A DNA stretch of 64,000 nucleotides from Berberis thunbergii. Its lineage: Eukaryota > Streptophyta > Magnoliopsida > Ranunculales > Berberidaceae. Of the stretch, positions 1-10,313 are shown piece after piece. How positions within the stretch are numbered: the first letter of the stretch is position 1; the number at the start of each line of letters is the position of its first letter. Below the pieces are notes generated by a model, which saw only the letters and a program-made list of their open reading frames with translations, ran no database searches and was not told where the DNA came from. The stretch spans positions 496,001-560,000 of the forward strand of contig QNQO01000524.1 in NCBI GenBank assembly GCA_003290165.1, in the 5' to 3' direction. A program made the position numbers and the translations under genes.

Positions 1-366
1 TCTGCTAAGGAATGTTCTGCCAGTCTTAAGGCTTCTGTTATTTGAATCGCTCAGCTGAATTCCAAGTTTTTCGAGACCAAGTTTGCGGTATCTGTTAGAC
101 TTGTGGTTGTTGACAGAGTATTAGCGTCAACCCGAGCCGAGCTGTCATCAAAGGCTGAAGGCGGCAGAGTGGTCGATGGTCACCACAATTTCTTGGGTTT
201 CTTGGAGACGCACGGTTTAGACATGTGCGAATATCCTTGCTTTGCTGAGCAAGAATTCAATGATGTCGAGGAAGTCATTCCGGATTCACTGGGTGATCAT
301 GTTGTCGGAGAACCTTCTAAGCCCATACCGCCTAAGGATGCTACTAATGTCGATGTTATTTCTTAA
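1..366 (+). other. Unrecognised ORF on the strand opposite the gypsy pol (possible antisense ORF)
   Basis: I do not recognise this protein by family. From the first ATG-type codon at 103 it reads 87 codons to a TAA at 364-366, and the same frame extends toward the window edge with one stop near position 43. The composition is protein-like: a charged N-terminal part rich in Ala/Glu/Lys, then an acidic C-terminus. It lies beyond the integrase end of a minus-strand Tat-like gypsy element and is read in the opposite direction. Some Tat-lineage elements carry an antisense ORF between pol and the 3' LTR, which would fit, but this is inference from position. It could equally be a gag-like piece of another element. 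The left end is cut by the window. Confidence 0.35.
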
Positions 367-1239
367 TTATTTTTTGTAATCTCCCTTTTTAGAAGATCAA
401 TGGAAATTTTATATTTCACATTTGTTGTGTCCAGTATGTCTAGCTTATCAACTTTTATTTATGACATTCTTTGCAGATTTTTTACTTGTTCGTCTAGATT
501 TTCACGAATGGCTTCGATTTTCGACATTTTAGTCGTGGAGAAGCTCTTTTGACGAAATTACAATGTCGTACATTACATCAATGGAAAAAGTCTCGCTCTT
601 AGGTCCTGGTATTTATTACTTCGTGATTGATCAGGCCAGAAGTTTTTGTTTTTATGTCCGACTCGTTCATCCGACATATATTTGTTTTTGCTCGATACTT
701 TAGCCGTGCTGAGTATTTTCACGAGTTGGATTTTTAATCTAACTTCCTTGTCCTGATTGAATTCTTGTCGTTTTGAATTTTTGAGTAAAAGATTTTATTG
801 ATAATATCTTTTCAAGTGCAATACATTCCATCACCGAGGTAACATTTCGCCCTCTTTGTTCTCCAACCAGTATGTTCCTAGTCTATTGAATTTTATTACT
901 GGGTGTGGTCCCTCTCAGTTTGGGTTTAGCTTGCTTGCACCAGCTTCCTTTGTGTTAAGTTGGACTTTTCATAGCACCCAGTCTCCAATGTTAAAAGTGT
1001 GGATTCGCACCTTCTAATTGTAGTATCCGGCCATACGTTGTTAATAACAGGCTGCTGTTTTCATGGAGATTGTTTCTCGCTTCTCTTCGAGGAGGTCCAT
1101 TATGACTCTCAGTGCTATGATGTTGTCCTCAGAACAAAAACTCTTCGATTCGAAACATTGGCAATTCGATCTCCACAGGTATCATTGCTTCAGACCCGTA
1201 CGTGAGGGCAAATGAAAAGGTGTTTCTCCTGTTAAAGTT

Positions 1240-1920
1240 TGATTTGTTGTTCTGGGTTGTATGCCCAAAAGACGCTGGGTAACTCGGATGTCCACAATCC
1301 TTTTGTTGCCTTGAGTCTTCTTTTGATTGCTTCCAAGATTGTACTGTTGGTGACCTCGGCTTGTCCGTTTGCTAGATATTCAGGTTTTTGCATAGCTCCT
1401 TAACTTTCTTGTATTTGTCTTCGAATTGCTTCCCAGTTTCTGTGACAATTGCCCTTGGGATCCCGAATCTGCATATAATGTCTCTCCAAAGAAACTTCTC
1501 GACTTGGGCTTCTCCTATCTTTGTGAGGGGATCTACTTCTAACCACTTGGTGAAGTAATCTACTGCTATGAGGAGAACCTACTTCTTGTCATATGCTGGG
1601 AGTGGTCCTACGATGTCCATTCCTCATTGCGTTAATGGCCAAGGGCTACTCATAGGGATCAGGTTATGTCCCAACATGTGAGTGTACGGGGCAAAACTTT
1701 GGCATTTGTCACACTTGCGAATGAGCTTTTGAGCATCTGCTTGCATCGTTGGCAAGCAATAACCCAGTGTGAGAGCTTTATGGACCAACGTTCTTCCCCC
1801 TGGATGATTTTCGCATGTGCCATGGTGGATTTCTTGCAGAACGTATTCAACATATTCTAGTAAAAAGCAACTTAGCAACGAGCTCGTGGCAAACCATCTG
1901 TAAAGTTTGTCATTGACCAT
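1240..1920 (-). pseudogene. Gypsy integrase (zinc-binding and core fragments)
   Basis: The H2C2 zinc-binding block lies in 1920-1624: an HHGTCENHPGG stretch, then CDKCQSFAP. It is followed on the minus strand, about 1620-1400, by a core-domain stretch resembling MDIVGPLP, AVDYFTKWLEV and RFGIPRAIVTE. An in-frame stop sits early in the core. The zinc-binding residues look intact; the C-terminal part could not be followed. Confidence 0.8.
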
Positions 1921-2479
1921 TGTGTATCTTGTTTGCCGATTTCATAATGTTTTGGCTTCCATCTTATCTGCTGGGAGTTCTCTATTTGATATATACGCCT
2001 AGAATGGAGTTGTCCAGTTGTTTTCTTGATTTGCGGCGCATGCTTCCTCCACTTGGTTTTCAAGTATGGAGCTTCCTTGTGTCATGACGAGTGGGTTATC
2101 ATTGTCCTTAGTTGTCGATGACTCATTTGCTAGTTCGTCGACTTTTTTGTTTTCTCCCATTGCGCACCACTCACCACTGAATGGTAGCATTCCGGAAGCC
2201 TTCTACCAGCTCTGTGGTTTTCTGGTGATAAGTTTTTATTCGAGTATTTTTGACTTGGAATTCGTTGTTTAGTTAATTGACCCCCAGTTTGTAATCAGTA
2301 AAAACACTAATGTCTTTTATTCTTAAGTGTCCCGCTAACTGTAGCCTCTCTATCACAACTTCGTACTCTGCTTTGTTGTTGGAGGCTTTAAAGTTGAATT
2401 TTATCTGCTTTCTCCAATGCGATGTCTTTCGAATTGTACAGGACTAGTCCAGCTCCACTTCCTGTTGGTTGTTGCTTCT

Positions 2480-2950
2480 TGTGAACTCGACGATGAAATC
2501 TGCTAGTGCCTAAGCTTTGATAGCGGTTCTGGGAGCATAGCTGATGTCAAATTGTCTGAGTTCTATCGCCCACTTCACCATTCTCTTCGATAGATTTGGT
2601 TTGTGCAATACCGAACGAAGCAGTTGTTAGGTCATAACTGTGATTGGATGAGCTTGGAAATATGGTCACAATTTTCTTGATGACACGATCAGGGTGAGTG
2701 CTAATTTCTCTAGGGTCGGATAATTGATTTCCGCATCCATAAGTGTTTTGTTGATGTAGTACACTGGTTTTTGCGCGCCTTTTTCTTCCCGTATCAACGC
2801 CAAATTTACCGCGTGATCGGACACAGATAGATATAGATACAGTGTTTCTCCCGTGTTCAGCTTCGTAGTAGCTTTGTGCTTCCCATGTACGTCTTGAGGC
2901 TTTGAAAAGCTTCATCGCATTCAGCATTCCACTCGAATGTCTTGTTATCC
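2480..2950 (-). pseudogene. Gypsy RT C-terminus / RNase H (decayed)
   Basis: Minus-strand frames carry FEWNAECDEAFQSLK at about 2950-2905 and a PVYYINKTL ... NYPTLEKLALTLI block at about 2770-2690. These are the typical connection between gypsy RT and RNase H. Several stops and frame changes interrupt the region, so it is a remnant only. Confidence 0.7.
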
Positions 2951-3178
2951 TTCAAAATTTTGAGGAAAGGCAGACATTTGTCCGATGGTCAAGAGATGAA
3001 CCTGTTCAGAGCTGTTATTCTCCCATTAAGACTTTGGACACCTTTTATGTTTGTTGGTGACTGCATGTTGAGAATCACTTGTATCTGCTTTGGATCATCC
3101 TCAATTCCTATTTGGTTGACCATGTACCGAGGAACTTCCCTGACTCCATTCCAAAGGTTCACTTTTTTGGGTTCAGTT

Positions 3179-3709
3179 TCATCTTATACTTTCCCAGTTG
3201 GAAAAAACATGTTCAAGATTTGTGACATGGTCTACTTGATGTGAGCTTTTGACATGCATATTGTGGATGTAAACTTTAATCGTTTTGCCGATTTGATCTT
3301 TGAACATTCTGTTCACTAGCCGATGGTATGTCGCTTCCGCGTTCTTTAATCCGAAGGGCATTACTCGATAACATTATGTACCCCTTTCCATTATGAATGA
3401 TGTTTTTTCTTGGTCAGAATGGTGCATCTGTATCTGATTATACCCGGAGTATGCATCCATGAAGTTCAACATTTTGTGTCCGGCAATTGCATGAACTATT
3501 TGATCTATTCGTGGAAGTAAGAAACTATCTTTAGGGCAGGCCTTATTTAGATCCGTGTAGTCCACACATACCCTCCATTTGTCATTCTTCTTTTTTACTA
3601 GCACCATGTTCGCCAACCAATCCGGGTAGTAAGCTTCTCTTATCATCTCTGCATTGAGTAGTCGGTGCACTTCCTCATTTATTGCCTGATTACGTTCCGG
3701 GGCCACCAT
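3179..3709 (-). pseudogene. Gypsy reverse transcriptase (decayed)
   Basis: The block 3709-3374 encodes the RT fingers and palm start, including VLVKKKNDKWRVCVDYTDLN and a CPKDSFLLPRIDQ-like stretch. The block 3361-3179 continues with MPFGLKNAEATY. The catalytic tetrad expected to be Y-x-D-D reads YIHN (near 3265), so the active-site aspartates are lost. A frame break lies between the two blocks near 3362-3373. Confidence 0.9.
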
Positions 3710-4034
3710 CCTTTTTTTTTGCCGAACCGGTTTTTTGCTGGGTTTGCTTGCAGTTTGTGAGAGATGATGAATGGGTCTATCCCTCCCATGTCCTTCATTG
3801 ACTATGTAAAAACATTTTGGTTATTTTTCAGTTGCTGGATCAGTTCATTGGCGAGTTCGGGATGAATCTTTGTGCCAATTGGACTGTTTTCTCTACTTCA
3901 CTATCTAGGTAGACTATGATCATTTCTTCTTTCGGTTGTCCGGTGTTAGGTCAATTTCATGGGCTAATTGGAGTCGTATGGTCGTCCGGAAAGACTGAAC
4001 TCTTCTTACCAAGTTGTTGTGAAGGCTCATCCGG

Positions 4035-4515
4035 TCATTGTAGTAGTAATTGATATTTATGGGGAATCTTTATCACTACAAAATGGCACTCACGGGCTGC
4101 TGGTTGATCTCCTTTGATTCTTCTGATACCATTGTCAGTATGATACTTTAAGCATGTGTACATAGTTGAGGAGACTGCGTACATTTTGTGTACCCAGGGT
4201 ATTCCGATTAGCATGTTGTACGCAGCAGGAGCATCAACAACAAATAAGTCTATCAATAATACTCGTTGCTTTCCTAGTTCTCCTATTTCAACCGGTAGTT
4301 GAATCATATCCAGCTGACAACACTGTTCCCCGCTGAAACCCACCATAGATTGATCGCTAGGTGAAAACATCTCATTGGTGAACCGCATCCTTCAGAAAGT
4401 TGTCAGGTACATGAGGTTGGTTGAGCTGCCAGTGTCAACCAACACCCTTTTGATTTTCCATTTAGTTATCATGACCGAGATCATCAAAGCATCATTGTGC
4501 GAAAAATTAACCATG
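4035..4515 (-). pseudogene. Gypsy aspartic protease domain (decayed)
   Basis: Retropepsin domain that would cleave the gypsy polyprotein. The catalytic motif DTGS is encoded by the reverse complement of 4425-4436. An in-frame TGA follows shortly after, and the frame then reopens through 4388-4035 with the flap and C-terminal part (NMLIGIPWVH, then NGIRRIKGDQ). The stop splits the domain, so it is not functional as written. It is the first pol domain of the minus-strand element. Confidence 0.75.
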
Positions 4516-4612
4516 TCTGCATCTTCGTTTGAGAAAGTCAGAGTCCTTTACATCATTTAGTTATCATGTCTAATTGTTTATGAAGGTTTTGGTTTTGGTT
4601 TTATGTTTTCGT

Positions 4613-4868
4613 GGCCGCCACTTTTCAGCGTGGCCGCCAAATTACCAACCCTAGACTTGTAGCCCCCGTTGCGTGGGTGTCGATAGTTTAGAAGATGAGA
4701 GCTTAGTAAGTCTCGAACTTATTCTGACAGCTCGCCATGAGACCACTACTTTTCAGCGTGGCCGCCAAATCACCAACCCTGGACTTCTAGCCTCATTACA
4801 CGGGTGTAGATAGTCTAGAAGGTGGGAACTTGGTTGGCGCCTTGGTTGGATTGCAGTCAATGACCCCA
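4613..4868. repeat. 128-bp direct tandem repeat, two copies
   Basis: Two adjacent copies (about 4613-4740 and 4741-4868) share a core CAGCGTGGCCGCCAAAT followed by ACCAACCCT. They are diverged by a modest number of substitutions. They sit between the gypsy protease and the first visible aminotransferase exon, so they are probably part of the element's gag-side or untranslated region. 4869-4992 is probably intron of the following gene. Confidence 0.6.
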
Positions 4869-4992
4869 GTGTTATCCTAAAAGAAACTGAGGTTTGTTTA
4901 CGATGTCTCTTTATGCTCCCACAGTCCCACTAGTCAACTTCTTTTAGTGCTTGTGACTTTATATGCCAATTTCATTATGTTCCTTCTATCAG

Positions 4993-5705
4993 ATAGTCGA
5001 CAACGTTGTGGGCTACCTCAATATATCAACTGACCCTGCAACTTTCAGTCAGGTATTTATCTACATATGTTTGATTTTCTCTTAAGAAAAAACAGAAAAA
5101 AGCGAAGAATGTTTGTTATTTGCTCTAATGGACAAAACCGTATTAACAACGTTTTTATATATTTAGGGGGCTATTCCAAAAATCCTTCAAGAGACTACAG
5201 AGGACTTCTTTGACAAAACCAGGAGTGTTCTGAGGGAATCTGCCGAAATTTGCTATGATGAAATCAGTGAGATTGATTGTATTCATTGTCCACATAAACC
5301 AGAGGGATCAATGTTTGTAATGGTAATAAACCCGATACATCTGTACTTGTATGCGGTTGTGAATGACTGGGTTGTCAACATAATCATCCTTATATTTACC
5401 ATTCAGGTAAAGCTCGATATGTCTCTTCTAGATGGCAATGTAGATGACATAGACTTCTGCATGAAATTAGCCCAAGAGGAGTCCGTAATTGTTCTGCCAG
5501 GTAGGATTGAAAATGATACATCTGTTTTCCTTTCACTTTCGTGTGTTCAACGCTTTAACAAATATGATTTATTTTTTCTCATGTAGGAATTGGAGTGGGG
5601 CTCAAAAATTGGCTCCGCATTACTTTTGCTATTGAGCCGTATCGTCTGCAGGATGGTCTAGGGAGGATAAAAGCATTCTGCCATAGGCACGTGAAGAAAC
5701 GATAA
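4993..5705 (+). CDS. TAT: Tyrosine aminotransferase, last four exons (5' part not in view)
   Basis: Exons 4993-5052, 5167-5322, 5407-5500 and 5587-5705 join in one frame (142 codons plus a TAA stop). All introns are short (114, 84 and 86 nt) with GT and AG ends. The product is the C-terminal third of a fold-type I PLP aminotransferase of the plant tyrosine / nicotianamine aminotransferase group. Visible motifs are NISTDPATF, CPHKPEGSMFVM, the substrate-carboxylate arginine in NWLRITFA, and a basic end. The catalytic lysine and N-terminal two thirds, from a family length of about 420 aa, are missing. There are no stops or frameshifts. Upstream lies minus-strand gypsy DNA. Either the gene is broken, or its 5' exons lie left of the window beyond an element-filled intron. 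TAT transfers the amino group of tyrosine to 2-oxoglutarate, giving 4-hydroxyphenylpyruvate. Confidence 0.85.
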
Positions 5706-6287
5706 GTTTCATTTGTTGCAAGAAGGGGCATTCAACAAGATGTTGAATCTCATGTTTCTCTGATATTGTTAACGCAGTTGTAGAAATGTTGGCCTATATA
5801 TTCTGCCTCTGATACTGATAACCAGCTATTGTAACTATACAAACTGTGGCATGATACCAAATGTATTTAAGGCTTACAAAATTCTGTCCACGCGTTCAAC
5901 ATTTCTGTTTACTTCTGTTGCCAGCACATCAATCAAGCAAAAATGTAGTGGAATTCCAATTGTTTTTATTGGGAATTTGAAAAAAAATTATATTTACTTT
6001 CATTTAGTTGTGACAATTTGGGTAAAAACATAGTGAAAAAAAATGTTTGAATGGAGTAAAAGATTCTGAAAGGCTCGTTCGTGTAGAATAAGAATGCAAC
6101 AATACCAGATGACTGAGTGAAGTAAAATGTATTACTGTATTACTGACTGAGTCAGCCTCATAGTAATTGCAAGTAATAACAAAAGCAAATCCAAATGTGA
6201 GCAACAAAATCGAAAGGTCCGCCTAACATGTTTTGCTTTATGTCCTTTACATGCAAAAACAATTACTTAATCAATAGATTAGAACAA

Positions 6288-6364
6288 CCAATCAGGACAA
6301 ACTGCAACCAATAGATTCCCACATTAAACAGATCTTCAGTTTGTTCTTAGCACCTCTTTATATT
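6288..6364 (+). promoter_or_regulatory. Likely core promoter of the class IV aminotransferase gene
   Basis: CCAAT boxes at 6288-6292 and 6308-6312 precede a TATA-like CTTTATATT at 6356-6364. This is about 200 bp upstream of the chosen ATG at 6567. A 5'UTR intron ending at AAG just before the ATG (6564) is possible. The assignment rests on motif and spacing only. Confidence 0.4.
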
Positions 6365-6566
6365 CCCTTAATCACTTAGGATTTTCTCTGTGTTTCACTT
6401 CTTGTCAATTGGTTACACATATTCTTCTCTGCCATGCATGGAAAGCTGCAGCTCCTCTTCTGACCTGAAAACAGGCATTTTTTTCTCCTCCAATTGAACT
6501 TTGTATTTAAGCTTTGAGATTGTTTATTGGTTTAATATGATTATATTTATTTCTTGTGTTGAAGAA

Positions 6567-8705
6567 ATGGTGAATGAAACTGAAATTGAGAGTGGGAAGG
6601 TCGACGTTCCAGTTCCAGTTCCAGTTTACTCTTCAACTGAGGTGAATCCTTGTTATCAAAAAATTTCTTTTACACTGAATTATATATTCATAGTTATGGT
6701 TCTGAAAGTGATGAACCCTTTAAAATTGGTTGTGGAATATTTTTCATTAATTGTACTCCAATTCAATTACATGTTTTGTGGGTGATCCTAAAATCCAGGA
6801 TGAAACACGTTTCGACAAGCTTAAAGTTTATTGATTATCTGAGTTAATGCATGTGAATCCATCTTCATTCAAAATTATCATGATGATGTACGTATTAATC
6901 AAAAGCATGAAATGTGTTGTGTTGTCGAGTTACCCAAGAGAGGACAGCTCAAGAGCATTGCCATGGTCCCTTTGCAAAGATTATGAGAGTAAAACACATT
7001 CATAGTGTTTCAGTAGTTACGTAAAGCACAACTTCCTAATGTCACAGTAGCAAAGATGTTTCATCTATACACCAAGTGGGAAACCCAAACATGAATACCA
7101 ATTGAGTGATCTTAAAGGAAATCGACATTTTGAGACCATGACAGCATTTTATAGTTTGGTTAATCAAATGATAAAATCGCCTTATTTGAACTAAAGAGTC
7201 TTCTGACCTGAATCTTTGAGATGTATAACATGATCATATTCAAGTAAATCCTTATCTGGCATATTCTGGCCTTACCAGTTTAACTTTTCAGCAAAATTTA
7301 TGTCAGCTGATCTTGCAATACTCTGTAATAAATTTTCCCTATTTCAGTTGCTGGGGATGTTGAAAGAAAAGTTGAATACCGGAAAGAAGCAACCATACCC
7401 CGCAATGTATTCAAGTTTCTTTGGAGGAATCACTCTTGATCCAGAGATAATGGTCATTCCAATCGATGATCATATGGTTCATCGAGGACATGGTGTTTTT
7501 GACACCGCTATGCTTCTAGATGGGTAAGCTATGTTTCCATTTAATAAATTTCTGCATTTGCGTACTAAGCCCAAATAATCAGATACGAGCGACAATTCAT
7601 CTGAAGTCCCTTGTGTGATAGTGTATAGAATCAGCGACAGAGAATTCACATTTAGCAAATTTAATAACTAAACAGGATCAATAAGCTCAAACACTCATCC
7701 AAGGTCTTCACATGTTTATTACATTTGGATGTTAAGTTATTGATCTAATATAATTGTCATGCAGGCACTTATATGAGCTAGATACCCATTTAGACCGCTT
7801 TCTCAGATCAGCAGCAAAAGCGAAAATTTCATCTCCATTCCCACAGTCGACTCTAAGGAGCATTCTAATCCAGATGACAGCAGCATCAAAATGCAAAAAA
7901 GGATCTATTAGGTATTGGCTGAGTTCGGGACCTGGTGATTTCTTGCTATCTCCTTCAGGTTGTCCAACTCCTGCATTCTATGCAGTAGTTATCGCAGATG
8001 ACTATTCTCAACGCACACAAGGGGTGAAAGTCATTACATCCACAATACCCATGAAGTCACCATTGTTTGCCACAATGAAGAATGTGAATTACCTTCCAAA
8101 CGTCCTTGCAGTTATGGAGGCTGAGGAGAAGGGAGCCTTCGCTTCTATCTGGGTTGATGACGAAGGATACATTGCAGAGGGCCCAAACGTCAATGTAGCT
8201 TTTATTACTAAGGATAAGGAGCTTATTCTTCCTGCTTTTGATAAAATCCTCGGTGGATGCACTGCGAAGAGACTTCTCCAATTGGCACCCAAGTTGGTCG
8301 AACAAGGCAGTCTAAAAAGTGCAAGCACTGCCAATCTCATGTTGGAACAAGCAAAAACTGCAACTGAAATGATGTATGTAGGAAGCGGGCTTCCAATACT
8401 ACCAATCATCAGTTGGGATGAACAACCCATTGGAGATGGTAATCCTTCATCACCAATAAGCTTTATTTAGCTGAATCGTGTATATTAGCGTTGTTTATAT
8501 TCATGTCATTTAGTCTAGTGTCACTGAATTATTGCCATTCAAGATAACATTGATTCATGTTATTCTTGTTAAAGGCCTGATATTCATGAATGTTTTTGTA
8601 TCAGGAAAAGTTGGAGAGTTGACACTGGCATTGTCGAATCTGCTATGGGATGATATGGTAGCAGGCCCTGAAACGCAGAGGCTACGTGTTCCCTACGTTG
8701 AATGA
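6567..8705 (+). CDS. DAAT: D-amino-acid transaminase / aminodeoxychorismate-lyase-like protein (class IV PLP enzyme)
   Basis: Four exons, 6567-6641, 7348-7523, 7765-8438 and 8605-8705, join in one frame to 341 aa with GT-AG introns. The protein matches the plant D-amino-acid transaminase family (Arabidopsis At5g57850 type, chloroplast). Visible features: DDHMVHRGHGVFDTA near residues 65-79, RYWLSSGPGDFLLSPS, the PLP lysine in MKNVNYLPN (about Lys189), and the cofactor-ring glutamate in AEGPNVNVAF (about Glu222). Members transaminate D-amino acids or make p-aminobenzoate for folate; the sequence alone does not decide which. No transit peptide is visible with this start: residues 1-25 are acidic and carry a short PVPVPV run. 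An in-frame ATG at 6537 would add 10 residues but is still not a clear transit peptide. It lies 0.9 kb downstream of the TAT exons on the same strand. Confidence 0.9.
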
Positions 8706-10313
8706 AGAAAATTAAAGTGGAAAGATTGGAGCCGCAGTTTCTTCAAACATGCTGATGTGCTTGCTTATTTGTCTATGAGAGTTCCTCAGCAGGAACTTCA
8801 TAAATTACTTCCATTTTCTTCTGTTTCTGTTGATTTCCTATGTTGGTAGCTGGACTGCTATGGACAGATATGAAAGAACTTTGGTGAATGATTAAGAAGT
8901 TGAAAGAACTTGTTTTTATGTCACACTTCATTAGCGATTTCATAATTCTCATGGTTGATTGATTCAGGTAGTTCCTTTTACACGCTGGATATCGCAAAAA
9001 TTCCTTTCAACTTTTATTTGCTCTATAGTTTTACATGAACAGTAGTCAGGAACTCGCAACAACAGCACCCAGAAAGGAATGTTACAGTTTAAGATTTCAT
9101 GAAGAATTTCTTACATCATATGATGTGCCATTAGATTATAAATGTAAACAGATAATTATATAGTTTAATTGATCTGACATGAGCTAACAGGATAAGTAAG
9201 GTGAAGTAATACTGTTAAATTGACTCTAAAAGCTTAAGTTGCTCGAGATGGCAAGTGTATTACTAATATTGGAACAGCACTTGCAGGCAAATCCCTTAGG
9301 TCTCGTATTTCCCATCAGAGCTAAATGATAGACCTATAACTAAATAAAATCAATTCCAATGACAGAAAAAATTAATTCCAGTGAAAAAGATGATGTTTTT
9401 TAGCTACTCGTACGTGGAAGACAGGAAAACACACTGTTAACTTCTCTGGAGTATTTTAGATTTTTTCCAAATTTCTTAGGTTTTGTGTAGAGACTTCGTT
9501 TGAAAAGAAAATAAGATAAAAGGCAACCCAGGAGTCGAGATTTACATTAAACTTTCAGCAAGACAACCCAGGTACGGCATTCCTAATCAAAGCTGTGTGA
9601 GGAACGCTAACAAACATATTTGAACTAAAACCATAGAATTGGAGAAACCTATTGAGAACTTTAATGCATTCACATACTTATCATAATATCCCTATACCGC
9701 TATGATCCAACCTTTGAACGCATAAATGGTAGTTAACTTGCTACTCATTTTGGCACTAGAGGTTTTCCCAGAAGGGTTAGGTTTAATCATGACAGTACTA
9801 GGCCAACAACACTCACCTAGGATGTGAACCTAGCTGGTATGTGGTTGTCTTATACTCTGAAGTTGGTACCTTTCATTTGTGTTTCTTGATCCCAAGTTCC
9901 ACTGGCGTAGTTCCCAAACTCTAGACTGGATCACTAGATTCAACCCAACATAAATGCAAACAAGAAGCAAGCTTCATCAACAAACCAAAAAAATAAAAAA
10001 AATTAAAAGAAAGATTAATTAAGCATTGTATTGTCCAAGCATAGCATCATAGATGATCTTTATGGGAGGAAACATGAAGATAGTCAATGGTAGACCATTC
10101 AGTTCTTTAAGAATAAATACATTCTACCTCCTCTGATCAAGAGAGCAGACTACGAGAATCATCCAACTGATGCCCCAAAAGAAGCATCCAGGAAGGAAAA
10201 TTGGGATCGGGTTCCCACAAGTATTTGAATATAACGGTTATGACCAGAATTCTCTCGCGGCCTCCATCACAGAATAGAGCATTTACCATATGTTTGGAGA
10301 GATCCTGATTGAA
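8706..10313. other. Convergent intergenic region, no gene seen
   Basis: This is the space between the 3' ends of the class IV aminotransferase (+) and the Di19 gene (-). It must hold both 3'UTRs. I see no other conserved coding frame, no RNA gene and no element with readable ends. Confidence 0.6.

Larger units (their letters stand above)
800..4560 (-). mobile_element. Ty3/gypsy retrotransposon pol remnant, Tat-like
   Basis: Read on the minus strand the order is protease, reverse transcriptase, RNase H, integrase, which is the Ty3/gypsy order. The protease is about 4035-4515, RT about 3179-3709, RNase H about 2480-2950 and integrase about 1240-1920. Each block is recognisable, but the blocks lie in different frames with stops between them, so the element is dead. 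The protease C-terminal part (about NGIRRIKGDQ at 4100-4135) and a possible opposite-strand ORF past the integrase suggest the Tat lineage. No gag and no LTR pair are visible. Bases 367-800 and 2000-2480 hold only decayed sequence that I could not assign. Confidence 0.85.

Noticed and set aside
8057..8430. Minus-strand ORFs opposite the main aminotransferase exon
   Set aside because: Shadows of the true coding strand, which has all catalytic motifs.
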